Positions 10,414-19,686 of a stretch of DNA of 64,000 nucleotides are shown piece after piece (position 1 is the stretch's first letter; the number at the start of each line of letters is the position of its first letter). The position numbers and the translations under genes are program-made. This DNA is from an uncultured Pelagibacteraceae bacterium (lineage in GTDB: Bacteria > Pseudomonadota > Alphaproteobacteria > Pelagibacterales > Pelagibacteraceae). The stretch spans positions 1-64,000 of the forward strand of contig CACJVT010000002.1 of the NCBI GenBank assembly GCA_902596925.1, given 5' to 3'. A model generated the notes under the pieces. That model did not search any database. It saw only the letters and a program-made list of their open reading frames with translations, and was not told where the DNA came from.

Positions 10414-11520
10414 TTGAAAAAATTTGAATTTAAAGTTTTAAAAAAAAGCAAATTTGCAAGACTTGGCTTAATTGAAACTCACAGAGGTAAAATTGAAACA
10501 CCAGTTTTTATGCCAGTGGGAACTCAAGCTACGGTAAAAGCTTGTACAATAGATGACATAAAAAAAACTGGTTCTCAAATTATTTTATCTAACACTTATC
10601 ATTTAATGATAAGACCAGGTGTCAAAAGAATTAAAGATGCTGGTGGACTTCACAAATTTATGAATTGTGATTTACCAATTCTTACTGACTCTGGTGGCTT
10701 TCAAGTCATGTCTCTATCGAAACTTAATAAAATAGATAGAGAAAAAGGCGCAATTTTTAATTCACATATTGATGGAAAAAAATTTTATCTTAGTCCTGAG
10801 GAAAGTATAAAAATTCAATTAGGCCTTAATTCAGACATTGTGATGGTGATGGATGAATGTCCAAAAAAAACTAATGATTATAAAACTATAGATAAATCAA
10901 TGAATTTGTCTTTATATTGGGCTGAAAGATCTAAGAAAGCTTTTGGATATAATCCTCACAAAGCCCTATTTGGTATAGTGCAAGGCGGTTTATTCAAAGA
11001 TTTGAGGCAAAGATCTCTAAAAGAACTTATAAAAATTGGATTTGATGGTTATGCATTAGGAGGTTTAGCTGTAGGAGAAACCCAAGAAGAAATGTTTACA
11101 GTTTTAGATGACGTTAAAGAAAATTTGCCAGATGATAAACCTCATTATTTAATGGGTGTTGGGACGCCAAATGATATTCTCGGAGCAGTTAAAAGAGGTG
11201 TTGATATGTTTGATTGTGTTCTTCCAACAAGATCAGGTCGAACTGGACTTGCTTTTACCTGGCAGGGAAGAGTGAATATAAAAAATAACAAATACCAAAA
11301 TGATAACACACCACTCGATCCTGAGTGTAAGAATCTAAATTTAAATAAATATTCAAAAAATTATCTTAACCATTTGTTCAATACTAACGAGATTCTTGGC
11401 TCCATGTTGTTGACATTACATAATATAAATTTCTATCAAGAATTAATGAAAGCCATCAGAGAGAATATCCAAAATGACACATTTGATACTTTTCATGATA
11501 AATACATAGATAAGTTGTAA
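10414..11520 (+). CDS. tgt: Queuine/preQ1 tRNA-guanine transglycosylase
   Basis: Exchanges G34 for preQ1 in tRNAs with GUN anticodons, the committed step to queuosine. At 368 residues it has the catalytic and binding motifs DSGGFQVMSL (92-101), VMDECP, GIVQGG, GGLAVGE and DCVLPTRSGRTG. The start is a TTG at 10414. The structural zinc site is atypical: C305 and H336 remain, but the positions of the second and third cysteines of CxCx2C are N307 and L310. Active-site residues are intact, so the enzyme is probably functional with a weakened or absent metal site. It is the last gene of the ssb-gyrA series. Confidence 0.95.
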   Translation: MKKFEFKVLKKSKFARLGLIETHRGKIETPVFMPVGTQATVKACTIDDIKKTGSQIILSNTYHLMIRPGVKRIKDAGGLHKFMNCDLPILTDSGGFQVMSLSKLNKIDREKGAIFNSHIDGKKFYLSPEESIKIQLGLNSDIVMVMDECPKKTNDYKTIDKSMNLSLYWAERSKKAFGYNPHKALFGIVQGGLFKDLRQRSLKELIKIGFDGYALGGLAVGETQEEMFTVLDDVKENLPDDKPHYLMGVGTPNDILGAVKRGVDMFDCVLPTRSGRTGLAFTWQGRVNIKNNKYQNDNTPLDPECKNLNLNKYSKNYLNHLFNTNEILGSMLLTLHNINFYQELMKAIRENIQNDTFDTFHDKYIDKL

Positions 11521-11550
11521 ATAGTTAAGTTTTTTTTTTAAAATTCATGT

Positions 11551-11578
11551 TTGAAATATTTAGATTATTCTATATATA
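11551..11578 (+). promoter_or_regulatory. Candidate sigma-70 promoter for tRNA-Lys
   Basis: TTGAAA at 11551-11556 and TATATA at 11573-11578 are separated by 16 bp. Initiation 6-8 bases later would fall about 15 bases before the tRNA at 11601. The surrounding 80-bp spacer after tgt has no coding potential. AT-rich background makes such matches common, so spacing and position are the main support. Confidence 0.5.
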
Positions 11579-11600
11579 CATCTCATTCTGAAGTGAATAT

Positions 11601-11673
<73 letters not shown>

Positions 11674-11676
<3 letters not shown>

Positions 11677-11697
11677 TTAAATCGTTTCATTTAATGG
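11674..11697 (+). terminator. Perfect hairpin starting inside the tRNA-Lys CCA end
   Basis: CCATTAAAT at 11674-11682 is exactly complementary to ATTTAATGG at 11689-11697 with a six-base loop (CGTTTC). The first bases are the CCA end of the tRNA. The hairpin is followed by an A-rich rather than T-rich tract, so it may act as a weak terminator or a 3'-processing signal rather than a classical rho-independent terminator. Confidence 0.45.
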
Positions 11698-11777
11698 CAT
11701 AAAAATTCCATTCTTTTAACTCTTAAATATCTTTTATAAAAGGTGTACGATAACTGTTCAGACCTAAATTATTAAAT

Positions 11778-13724
11778 ATGAATATTAAGGAAGTTATAGA
11801 AGATCTAAAAAAAAAAGATTTTAAAAAAGCACTTTCTAGTATCGAGAAAATATTAATTGAAAACCCTAATTCGGAACAAAATGTAAATTTAAAAGGTGTA
11901 ATACTTGCAAATTTAGATCGAGTAATTGAAGCTAGACAATGTTGGTTTGACGCTATAAAAATTAACAACTCTTATTTTGATCCAATTTACAATTTAGGTG
12001 ACTCTTATTTAAAAAAAAACGAACATGATGAGGCTTTAAAATATTTTATAAAAGCTTCAGAACTACAGCCAAAAAATTTTATAGTTTATTTTAGAATAGG
12101 ATATCTATTCATGCAAAAACAAAACTGGGATAAATCTTTATTATATTTTAATAAATCAAAGGATCTGAATAATAAATTTCCAAAAACTTTTTTTAATATT
12201 GCAATTATTCTTAATTTATTAAATAAAAAAAAAGAGTCTATTCTATTTTTTAAGTCTTATATAGAACTTCAACCAAATGATATAGAAGCTTATTACTCAT
12301 TAGGTATCTGTTATAGAGAAATTGGCAATATTCAAATGGCAGAAAAAACATTTTTAAAAGCTTTTAAAATAGATCCAGAATATCCGTATTTAAAAGGCCA
12401 ATTACAATTTATGAAAAATCATTTGTGTGATTGGGGTAATTATAATGAATCTAAAAATAATATTGAGAAAGACATAGTTAAAAACAAAAAAACAATAACA
12501 CCTTGGCAAGCTTTATCTATAGTAGAATCTCCTAAATTATTAAAAGATAACACAAAGTTGTTCATTAATAACAAAGTATTTAATAATAAAAATCTTATTG
12601 ATAAAAGAAAAATCACACTTGGTTATTTTTCTCCTGACTTTTGTGAGCATGCTGTATCTAATCAATTCAAACAAATTTTAAAACTACACGATAAAAAGAA
12701 ATTTGAAATAATTGGTTTCTATCTTAACTCAAAACAAGATGAAACACTTTATGAGTTAAAAAAATATTTTGATAAATTTTTTGACATAAATCAAATGAGC
12801 ACAGAAGACATAATAAAATTAACAGAAGCTCAAAAAGTTGATATTGCCATAGATTTAGCTGGTTATACCTATGCCAATAGATATCAAGTATTTAATCAAA
12901 GATGTGCTCCAATACAGGTTTCCTATTTAGGATTTGCTGGTTCAACAGGTTTAAACAATATGGATTATTTAATTGCTGATAAAACCGTAATACCTGACAA
13001 TTGTAGGAAGTATTATTCTGAAAAGATCATATATATGCCAAATACTTTTATGCCTGGAAACGATACACAAAAAAAATCAAATAAAAATCTAAAGAGAAAA
13101 GATTTTGGTATTCCTAATAATGCTGTTATTTATTGTTGTTTCAACAAAAGCTACAAAATATCTCCTGACGTATTTAATGTATGGATTGATATTATAAATG
13201 AAGTCGAAAATAGTATTCTTTGGTTAAATATCTCAAATGATCAAACAAAGTTAAACATTATTAATTATGCTAAAAAAAATAGCTTAAACTCAAATAAAAT
13301 ATTTTTTACCGATAGATCAAAAAAATATGAAGATTACTTGGAAAAACATAGTTTAGCTGATATTTTTTTGGACACATATCCTTTTTCAGCCCATTCAACA
13401 GGTTATGCATCTTTATTATCAGGAGTTCCCGTAGTAACTTATAAATCTGAAACTTTTGCAAATAATGTTTGTTCGAGCTTACTTTTTGAAGCCAACCTAC
13501 AAGAACTTATAACAAATAATTTATCAGATTATAGAAATTTGGCTATTGAATTAGGTCGAAATAAAAAAAGATTAAATTACATTAAAAATAAACTTAAAGA
13601 AAATTTTATAAAAAAGAAGATATTTAATTCTGGATTATACGTTCAAGATTTAGAAAAAGCTTATTATAAAATTTATCACTTAAAAAGAAATAATAAAAGA
13701 TGCAGTGATTTATATTTAGATTAA
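11778..13724 (+). CDS. TPR-repeat protein with SPINDLY/OGT-type (GT41) glycosyltransferase domain
   Basis: Predicted to transfer a sugar (N-acetylglucosamine in the known family) to protein Ser/Thr. The first about 210 of 648 residues form tandem TPR-like helical pairs (spacing near 34, for example NPNSEQNVNLKGVILANL and PNDIEAYYSLGICY). The rest matches the GT41 catalytic region: YFSPDFCEHAVSNQF, VDIAIDLAGYT, QVSYLGFAGSTG, and the donor-binding LDTYPFSAHSTGYASLLSG. Flagellar or pilus targets known elsewhere are not visible nearby. It is a single gene between tRNA-Lys and a convergent peptidase, so substrate and role are unknown. Confidence 0.85.
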   Translation: MNIKEVIEDLKKKDFKKALSSIEKILIENPNSEQNVNLKGVILANLDRVIEARQCWFDAIKINNSYFDPIYNLGDSYLKKNEHDEALKYFIKASELQPKNFIVYFRIGYLFMQKQNWDKSLLYFNKSKDLNNKFPKTFFNIAIILNLLNKKKESILFFKSYIELQPNDIEAYYSLGICYREIGNIQMAEKTFLKAFKIDPEYPYLKGQLQFMKNHLCDWGNYNESKNNIEKDIVKNKKTITPWQALSIVESPKLLKDNTKLFINNKVFNNKNLIDKRKITLGYFSPDFCEHAVSNQFKQILKLHDKKKFEIIGFYLNSKQDETLYELKKYFDKFFDINQMSTEDIIKLTEAQKVDIAIDLAGYTYANRYQVFNQRCAPIQVSYLGFAGSTGLNNMDYLIADKTVIPDNCRKYYSEKIIYMPNTFMPGNDTQKKSNKNLKRKDFGIPNNAVIYCCFNKSYKISPDVFNVWIDIINEVENSILWLNISNDQTKLNIINYAKKNSLNSNKIFFTDRSKKYEDYLEKHSLADIFLDTYPFSAHSTGYASLLSGVPVVTYKSETFANNVCSSLLFEANLQELITNNLSDYRNLAIELGRNKKRLNYIKNKLKENFIKKKIFNSGLYVQDLEKAYYKIYHLKRNNKRCSDLYLD

Positions 13725-13761
13725 TATGTATTAAAACTATTTAAATTTTAGCTCACTATAT

Positions 13762-14595
13762 TTAAGCTATTGGTGGGTATTTAATAATTATTTCGTTTAA
13801 CCAAGTTTGTATATTTTTGATTCTACTATCAGATGAAGGATGGGTACTCATAAACTGAGGAGGCTCTTTGCCTTTATTTGCCTCTTTCATCCTCTCCCAT
13901 ATTTTTTCTGTTTCTCTAATATCATAACCAGATAAAGAAGAAAAAATCATACCTAGATAATCAGCTTCACTTTCTTGTTTTCTATTAAATGGATTCATTA
14001 TACCAATTGAAGAAATAAGACCGACAGTATCCATACCAGTTGACCTATTAATTTGACTTAAAGCACCTCCACTAAAAATATCAATAAGAGTAGTACCTGT
14101 TTGTACTAGAACACCACGGCTTGCTCTTTCAACGGAGTGTTTTGCAACAGCATGAGCAATCTCATGACCCATAACAGCTGCTAATCCATTTGTATTTTTT
14201 GTAATTTTAAGCATACCACTATAAACAGCAATTTTACCTCCTGGCATGCACCAAGCATTTTTGACCTTATCATTATCAATTAAAATATATTCCCACTTAA
14301 AATTGGCAGTTGGATCTGGAAGATTTGATTTATCAAAATAAATTGATATTGCATCTTCCATTTTTTTTCCAATTTCTTTAATTTCATTTATAGATTTCGT
14401 ATCTTTGATTAATTTTTCTTTTTCTTTTACTTTTTCATAAATTTGAGCGGCCTGAGCATTTAATTTTGCCTCTGGGATCAGCTTTAATTGTTTTCTGTCT
14501 GTAATGGGCGCGGTTGTACAAGAGTTAATTACAAAACCACAACAACCACAGCCTACATAAGTTAAAAATTTTCTTCTATTCATTTTGTAAGACAT
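13762..14595 (-). CDS. M48-family zinc metalloprotease, probable lipoprotein
   Basis: A 277-residue zinc peptidase with HEIAH at 144-148 and the third-ligand motif ESEAD at about 208-212, typical of the BepA/LoiP-type M48 branch involved in envelope protein quality control. The N-terminus has twin arginines (NRRKFL) followed by a short hydrophobic stretch and a lipobox-like VINSC ending at Cys26. This suggests Tat-type export and lipid attachment, although the cysteine-rich stretch GCGCC is unusual. It is divergent from the DUF502 gene. BepA's C-terminal TPR domain is absent, so the protein is closer to LoiP/YggG. Confidence 0.9.
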   Translation of the reverse strand: MSYKMNRRKFLTYVGCGCCGFVINSCTTAPITDRKQLKLIPEAKLNAQAAQIYEKVKEKEKLIKDTKSINEIKEIGKKMEDAISIYFDKSNLPDPTANFKWEYILIDNDKVKNAWCMPGGKIAVYSGMLKITKNTNGLAAVMGHEIAHAVAKHSVERASRGVLVQTGTTLIDIFSGGALSQINRSTGMDTVGLISSIGIMNPFNRKQESEADYLGMIFSSLSGYDIRETEKIWERMKEANKGKEPPQFMSTHPSSDSRIKNIQTWLNEIIIKYPPIA

Positions 14596-14612
14596 TGATA
14601 TTATATACAGTA

Positions 14613-14690
14613 ATGAATCTAAATAATAAAATATTATTAATATTATTCATAATAGCAATAGCTTTTGTGATATTTTCGAGTTTTAGATAA
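14613..14690 (+). CDS. Possible 25-residue single-helix membrane peptide coupled to DUF502 gene
   Basis: ATG at 14613 opens a 25-codon frame encoding MNLNNK followed by an almost unbroken Ile/Leu/Phe helix and a terminal FR. Its TAA (14688-14690) shares its final A with the ATG of the next gene, the same stop/start overlap as gyrA-coaD. The overlap and clean helix argue for translation. The very short length and AT-rich background, where hydrophobic frames arise by chance, argue against it. Confidence 0.4.
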   Translation: MNLNNKILLILFIIAIAFVIFSSFR

Positions 14691-15310
14691 TGGCAAAACA
14701 GAAGAAAAAAAAATCAATTAGTTTAATTCTTAGAAATTATTTTATTACCGGTGTAGTAGTTCTAATACCTATTGGTTTTACTTTATATCTAAGTAAAATA
14801 TTAATTGGGATTTCATCTAAAGTAATTCCAGAAAATATAAATCCAAATAGTTATTTACCATTTGAAATTCCTGGATTAGAAATAATACTTTCAGTAATTT
14901 TTATTACCATTGTTGGAGGTTTATCCTTATCTTTTTTGGGTAAACGAATTCTTAAACTTATTGACGACTTATTTAAAAGAATACCTGTTCTAAGAACAAT
15001 TTATTCTGCAATAGTTCAGATGACAGAAACATTCTCTAACAAAGACCAGAACGATAAAAAAAGTGTTGTTTTGATCGAGTATCCTAGAAAAGGTGTTTGG
15101 GCAGTTGGTTTTGCAACAAAAGAAAATAAAGGTGAGATGGCTGAAAAAACTAACAAGAAGTTAATTAATGTTTTTGTTCCGACAACACCAAACCCCACAA
15201 GCGGTTTCTTACTTATGTTCCCAATCGAGGAGGTTATATATCTTAATATGACTTTTGAAGAAGCTTCTAAATTTATTGTATCTGCTGGAACATCTACTGG
15301 TAAGAGTTAA
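14690..15310 (+). CDS. DUF502 family membrane protein
   Basis: A 206-residue protein with two N-terminal membrane helices (about residues 14-35 and 60-82) and a conserved soluble part containing RIPVLRTIYSAIVQ and the FVPTTPNPTSGFLLMFP stretch, which is diagnostic of DUF502. Function is unknown across the family. In alphaproteobacteria these genes commonly lie next to recG and sdhE, as here. The last four bases overlap the convergent recG stop. Confidence 0.9.
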   Translation: MAKQKKKKSISLILRNYFITGVVVLIPIGFTLYLSKILIGISSKVIPENINPNSYLPFEIPGLEIILSVIFITIVGGLSLSFLGKRILKLIDDLFKRIPVLRTIYSAIVQMTETFSNKDQNDKKSVVLIEYPRKGVWAVGFATKENKGEMAEKTNKKLINVFVPTTPNPTSGFLLMFPIEEVIYLNMTFEEASKFIVSAGTSTGKS

Positions 15311-17352
15311 GCAATATCATTAATTATATCAGCTCTATCATATAATTTAATTAATGGTTTGAATTTACTTATATCCTCATTTTTATTTTCAATTCTTTTA
15401 ATCTCTTTCTCAGCTAAAATAAAAAGATCATGATTGTGAACTGGGTCAGCTAACTTAAAATTTTTTATTCCACTTTGTTTAAAACCTAAAATGTCTCCAA
15501 AACCTCTCAATTTCATATCTTCCTCTGATATCTTAAAACCATCATTAGAGTCTTTAAGTATATTAATTCTTTTTTTTGCATTATCACTTAAATTTGACTT
15601 AAACATTAAAATGCATGAAGACTCTTTACTGCCTCTCCCAACTCTGCCTCTCAGCTGATGAAGTTGAGATAAACCAAATTTATTAGCATTTTCAATAATT
15701 ATTACATTTGCATTTGGAAAATCTATACCAACTTCAATTATAGTAGTCGAAACCAAAATCTTAAATTCATTTTTTAAGAATTTGTTTAAAATTATTTCTT
15801 TTTGCTCAGCTGTAGTTTTTCCGTGAAGGAGGTAAACTTGTTTAGGAAATAATTTATCTAAGTATTCCGATTTTTTAACTGCAGAAGAATGATCAAGTTT
15901 TTTAGACTCTTCAATTAAAGGGCACACCCAAAATATTTGATTACCTAGTTTGATTTCTTTTTTTATAAATTTTATTACATCATCAATCTTATTTTCAGGT
16001 TTACTATAGGTTTTAACAGTTTTTCGATTATTTGGTTTTTCACGAATAATTGAAAGATCCATATCGCCATAAATTGTCATTGTTAAAGTACGTGGAATAG
16101 GTGTAGCAGTCATTAAAAGAACATCACAATCTTTTCCAGCCTTATCAGATAATTTTTTTCTTTGACTTACACCAAATTTATGTTGTTCATCTATTATTAT
16201 TAACCCAAGTTTTTTAAATTCCACTTTTTTTTGAAAAAGCGCATGTGTTCCAAAAATTATATCAATTTCTTTTTTGGATATTTTGTTGAGTATTATTTTC
16301 TTATCTTTGTAGGAAGATTTTCCGGAAAGTAATCCGATCTTTATATTTTTTGAAAATAGTTTTTTAGCTAAAAGAAAATGCTGTCTAGCTAGTATTTCAG
16401 TCGGCGCCATTACTGCTACCTGAAAGCCTGAATTGATTGTATTAAATGCAGAAAGTAAAGATACTATTGTTTTTCCACTTCCTACATCACCCTGAAGTAA
16501 CCTAAACATTTTATTTTCAGAACATAAATCTTTATTTATTTCACTTAATGTTTTATTTTGGTCTTTTGTTAATGAAAAATTAAGATTAGATATAATTTCA
16601 TTTTGTTTATTGATATTAAAATTTTTTTTTGTTTTTTTTATCCTTTTTATTTTTTTTCTTATTTCTGAGTTTACCAAAAATGTGGAGAAAATTTCATCAT
16701 AAGCAAGTCTTTGGTAAAAATTTTCTTTAAATTTACCAATATTTTCTGGTTCATGTAATTTTTTGATAGAGTCATTCCAACCTATATTTTTGAATTTTTT
16801 CAATATATCTTTTGAATGCCATTCTTCAATTTCAGGTAAATTATTTATTATTTGTAAAATTATCTTATTATAAACTTTTTCACTGATACCCTCAGTTAAT
16901 GAATAACTATTGTGCTTTTGTTTAATTATTGAAGAGTCCTCTGATATATATTTTGGATTTGTTAATTGATATTTATTTCTAAAATATTTAATTTTTCCAC
17001 TAACAGTAACCTCTTTTCCAATAGGTAATATTTTTTTGATATAACCCTCATAACTGTTAAAAAAAACACAATCTATTTCACCAGTATCATCTTTGCATAA
17101 AACTCTATTGGGTAAGTTTCTAACTCTTGGGAATGAGTACTTGAGAGGAATTATGGTTATTGTCTGTATTTCATCTATTTTTAAATCAATTATTTTAGAT
17201 GATAAACTTCTATCAGTGAAAGATTTTGGTAATTTCCATAATAAATCAAAAATAGTATTGACCTTTTTTTTCTTTAATAAATTTGAAGTTTTGGTTCCTA
17301 CACCTTTTAGTAAACTGAGATCAGACAATAAATATTCATAATTTCTTTTCAT
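15307..17352 (-). CDS. recG: ATP-dependent DNA helicase RecG
   Basis: Branch-migrating helicase that remodels stalled forks and Holliday junctions. The 681-residue product has an N-terminal wedge/OB region, then Walker A GDVGSGKT, the DEQH box (IIDEQHKFG), TATPIPRTL and the C-terminal QLRGRVGRG motif. It is slightly shorter than E. coli RecG (693). It is divergent from sdhE across 28 bp, matching the recG/sdhE pairing seen in many alphaproteobacteria. Confidence 0.97.
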   Translation of the reverse strand: MKRNYEYLLSDLSLLKGVGTKTSNLLKKKKVNTIFDLLWKLPKSFTDRSLSSKIIDLKIDEIQTITIIPLKYSFPRVRNLPNRVLCKDDTGEIDCVFFNSYEGYIKKILPIGKEVTVSGKIKYFRNKYQLTNPKYISEDSSIIKQKHNSYSLTEGISEKVYNKIILQIINNLPEIEEWHSKDILKKFKNIGWNDSIKKLHEPENIGKFKENFYQRLAYDEIFSTFLVNSEIRKKIKRIKKTKKNFNINKQNEIISNLNFSLTKDQNKTLSEINKDLCSENKMFRLLQGDVGSGKTIVSLLSAFNTINSGFQVAVMAPTEILARQHFLLAKKLFSKNIKIGLLSGKSSYKDKKIILNKISKKEIDIIFGTHALFQKKVEFKKLGLIIIDEQHKFGVSQRKKLSDKAGKDCDVLLMTATPIPRTLTMTIYGDMDLSIIREKPNNRKTVKTYSKPENKIDDVIKFIKKEIKLGNQIFWVCPLIEESKKLDHSSAVKKSEYLDKLFPKQVYLLHGKTTAEQKEIILNKFLKNEFKILVSTTIIEVGIDFPNANVIIIENANKFGLSQLHQLRGRVGRGSKESSCILMFKSNLSDNAKKRINILKDSNDGFKISEEDMKLRGFGDILGFKQSGIKNFKLADPVHNHDLFILAEKEIKRIENKNEDISKFKPLIKLYDRADIINDIA

Positions 17353-17380
17353 ATCTTTAAACTGATATTATATTCTTATT

Positions 17381-17638
17381 ATGACTGTTGATATAGAACA
17401 AATTAAAAAAAAAATTATTTACAGATCAAATTATCGTGGCACAAAAGAAATGGATAAACTTCTAGGTGCATTCACAAGAAAATATTTAGATCAATTAAAC
17501 GAGGAAGATCTTAATCAATTGATAAAACTTTTAGAGATTGATGATAATAATCTTTATAATTTCTACAATGGTTTAAACACAGATATACAATTTGAAGATA
17601 ATAAAATTAATAATTTATTTAAAAATTTTAAATATTGA
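17381..17638 (+). CDS. sdhE: FAD assembly factor SdhE
   Basis: Small (85-residue) protein that promotes covalent FAD attachment to succinate dehydrogenase SdhA. The SdhE signature RGxxE is present as YRGTKEMD at about residues 18-25, and the rest is a short helical bundle with a DNNLYNFYNG stretch equivalent to the usual D-x-x-L/I-Y/W-x-W-hhxG. Divergent from recG, as in relatives. The sdh operon itself is not in the window. Confidence 0.9.
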   Translation: MTVDIEQIKKKIIYRSNYRGTKEMDKLLGAFTRKYLDQLNEEDLNQLIKLLEIDDNNLYNFYNGLNTDIQFEDNKINNLFKNFKY

Positions 17639-17647
17639 AACTTTTAA

Positions 17648-17737
17648 TGGCGGAGAGACTGGGATTCGAACCCAGGAAAGAGTTGCCCCTTTGCCGGTTT
17701 TCAAGACCGGTGCTTTCAACCGCTCAGCCATCTCTCC
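17648..17737 (-). tRNA. tRNA-Ser (anticodon TGA)
   Basis: A 90-base class II tRNA with a long variable arm and encoded CCA. The acceptor stem GGAGAGA pairs with TCTCTCC followed by G and CCA. The anticodon loop CTTGAAA gives anticodon TGA, and the T arm contains GGTTCGAATCC. Upstream (17748-17774) AT-rich hexamers could form a promoter, but none stands out. A 14-base piece of its variable arm recurs at 31992-32005. Confidence 0.97.
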
Positions 17738-17819
17738 GTGAGCAAGGTTTTATAATTATAATTATTTAATTCAACCATAAAATAGTCTATTAAACGTTTA
17801 TTATCTATTTCATTATTTT

Positions 17820-18698
17820 ATGAACCAGCATTTTAATAAAGGATTAATACTTACATCTTTGGGATCCTTTTGGTGGGGTTTTATTGGTGTTATATATTTT
17901 GAATATGTTGCCTTTATAGGACATGTTGAGTTAGTTGTTCATAGATGTTTATGGACCGCTGTTATGTTGGTCATGACGACTCTCTTTTTTAAAAAATGGA
18001 AACTTTTTATTAAAAGTATTACAAATAAAAAAAATCTTTTTTATCTCTTCGTGTCAGGTTCGTTAATATTTGTTAATTGGGCTATTTGGATTTACGCTGT
18101 AGCTACGGAAAGAATAATAGACGCTAGTTTTGGTTACTTTATTATGCCAATTATTAGTGTTTTATTGGGATACATTTTTTTTAAGGAAAAATTGAATAAA
18201 AAAAGAATCTTTTCAATTTTATTAGTAATCATATCTATTTTGATTATGATTTTTCTTAATATAAAAACACTTCCATGGGTTGGTATAATCGTAGCTTTGA
18301 GCTGGGCATTTTATAATCTAGTAAGAAAAAAAATTGATATAGAAACTGATATAGGACTTTTAATAGAGAGTTTATATATTTTTCCTTTTGCTCTTATTGT
18401 CTTTTACTTTATTTTTGATAAGGGATTAAATGACTTTAGTTTGTCTAACCCAGGTCTGAGTATGTTTCTATTATTAGCGGGACCCATGACTGTGATTCCT
18501 TTATTTTTATATGTAAGAGGTGTTGAATTAATCGGTCTTGGAGCTACAGGGATGATTTTTTATATTACGCCTACGTTACAGTTTATTTTAGGCTACTTTT
18601 ATTACAATGAGGATTTTTCACTAATTAAATTAGTGAGTTTTATTATTATCTGGATTGCTGTAATTATATATCTTAAAGATCTTTATGAAACTAATTAG
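17820..18698 (+). CDS. rarD: RarD-type EamA/DMT transporter
   Basis: A 292-residue protein with ten predicted membrane helices in two EamA halves. The N-terminal GSFWWGFIGVIYFEYV, the HRCLWT motif and the RIIDASFGYFIMPIISVLLGY stretch are characteristic of the RarD branch. Substrate is unknown; the family includes metabolite exporters. The last 14 bases overlap the start of the lytic transglycosylase gene, suggesting co-transcription with the cell-wall cluster. Confidence 0.85.
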   Translation: MNQHFNKGLILTSLGSFWWGFIGVIYFEYVAFIGHVELVVHRCLWTAVMLVMTTLFFKKWKLFIKSITNKKNLFYLFVSGSLIFVNWAIWIYAVATERIIDASFGYFIMPIISVLLGYIFFKEKLNKKRIFSILLVIISILIMIFLNIKTLPWVGIIVALSWAFYNLVRKKIDIETDIGLLIESLYIFPFALIVFYFIFDKGLNDFSLSNPGLSMFLLLAGPMTVIPLFLYVRGVELIGLGATGMIFYITPTLQFILGYFYYNEDFSLIKLVSFIIIWIAVIIYLKDLYETN

Positions 18699-19686
18699 CC
18701 AAATATTTTTTTTATTTTTACTAACAATATTGAATTGTTATTCTAGTGAAAATATCAATTTCAATGAATGGAAAAAGAATTTCAAAAAAGTGGCATTAGC
18801 AAATGATATTTCAGAACAGACTTTTGATACAGCAATGCAAAATGCAAGATTTTTACCTAAAGTTATTGAATACGATAGGTTTCAACCAGAGTTTTATGAG
18901 GATACAAAAACATATATTGGCAAACGTACTTCAACTAAAAAATTAAAAAAGGGTGTAGATTTTTATGAAAATAATTCAAATCTTATAAATTTAGTTGAAA
19001 AAAATTTTGGAGTAGAAAAAGAGTTACTTTTATCTTTAATGGGCATCGAGACTAACTTTGGTACTTATGTTGGAAAAATGGATATAATATCATCATTAGC
19101 AACATTAAGTTATGATAAAAGGAGATCAGAGTTTTTTTCAAATGAACTCTTAACTTTATTGAAATTAATTGATGATAATCAAATAGATTATAAAACATTG
19201 TATGGTTCATGGGCAGGCGCATTTGGTTTTTTTCAATTTATGCCATCAACAATAAAGAATTATGCTTTTGACTACAATAAGGATGATTTTATTGATTTGA
19301 AAAATTCAGAAGATGCATATGCATCTGCTGCTAATTATTTAAACAAGATTGGGTGGAAAAAAAATGATAATTGTTTTAAAAAAATTGAGTTAGATGAGAA
19401 TATTCCCACTAAATTTCTGAATGTGTCAGCTAGAAAGATACATAGTAAAAAAAAAATTAAATCATTTAAAAAATATATTAAAAATTATTCTGAATTAAAC
19501 ATAAAAAATGAAAACCAGAAAATAGCAATTATAACACCAGACAAAGATATTATACCAGATGCGCAAACTTTAAATCCTGCTTATATAGTTTTTGAAAATT
19601 ACGAAATAATTTTACAATGGAATAGATCTTTAAGATTTGCACTTGCTGTATGTACTTTAAAGGATAAATTTAAAAATGAAATTTAA
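18685..19686 (+). CDS. Lytic murein transglycosylase, MltB-like
   Basis: Cleaves glycan strands of peptidoglycan, forming 1,6-anhydro ends. A signal peptide covers about residues 1-20. The catalytic glutamate is E122 in MGIETNFGTYVG, followed by GAFGFFQFMPSTIKNYA and an EDAYASAANYL segment typical of the SLT_2/MltB family. Length (333) fits. It overlaps rarD by 14 bases and the following lipoprotein gene by 11, starting a mltB-rlpA-dacA murein cluster. Confidence 0.92.
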   Translation: MKLISQIFFLFLLTILNCYSSENINFNEWKKNFKKVALANDISEQTFDTAMQNARFLPKVIEYDRFQPEFYEDTKTYIGKRTSTKKLKKGVDFYENNSNLINLVEKNFGVEKELLLSLMGIETNFGTYVGKMDIISSLATLSYDKRRSEFFSNELLTLLKLIDDNQIDYKTLYGSWAGAFGFFQFMPSTIKNYAFDYNKDDFIDLKNSEDAYASAANYLNKIGWKKNDNCFKKIELDENIPTKFLNVSARKIHSKKKIKSFKKYIKNYSELNIKNENQKIAIITPDKDIIPDAQTLNPAYIVFENYEIILQWNRSLRFALAVCTLKDKFKNEI

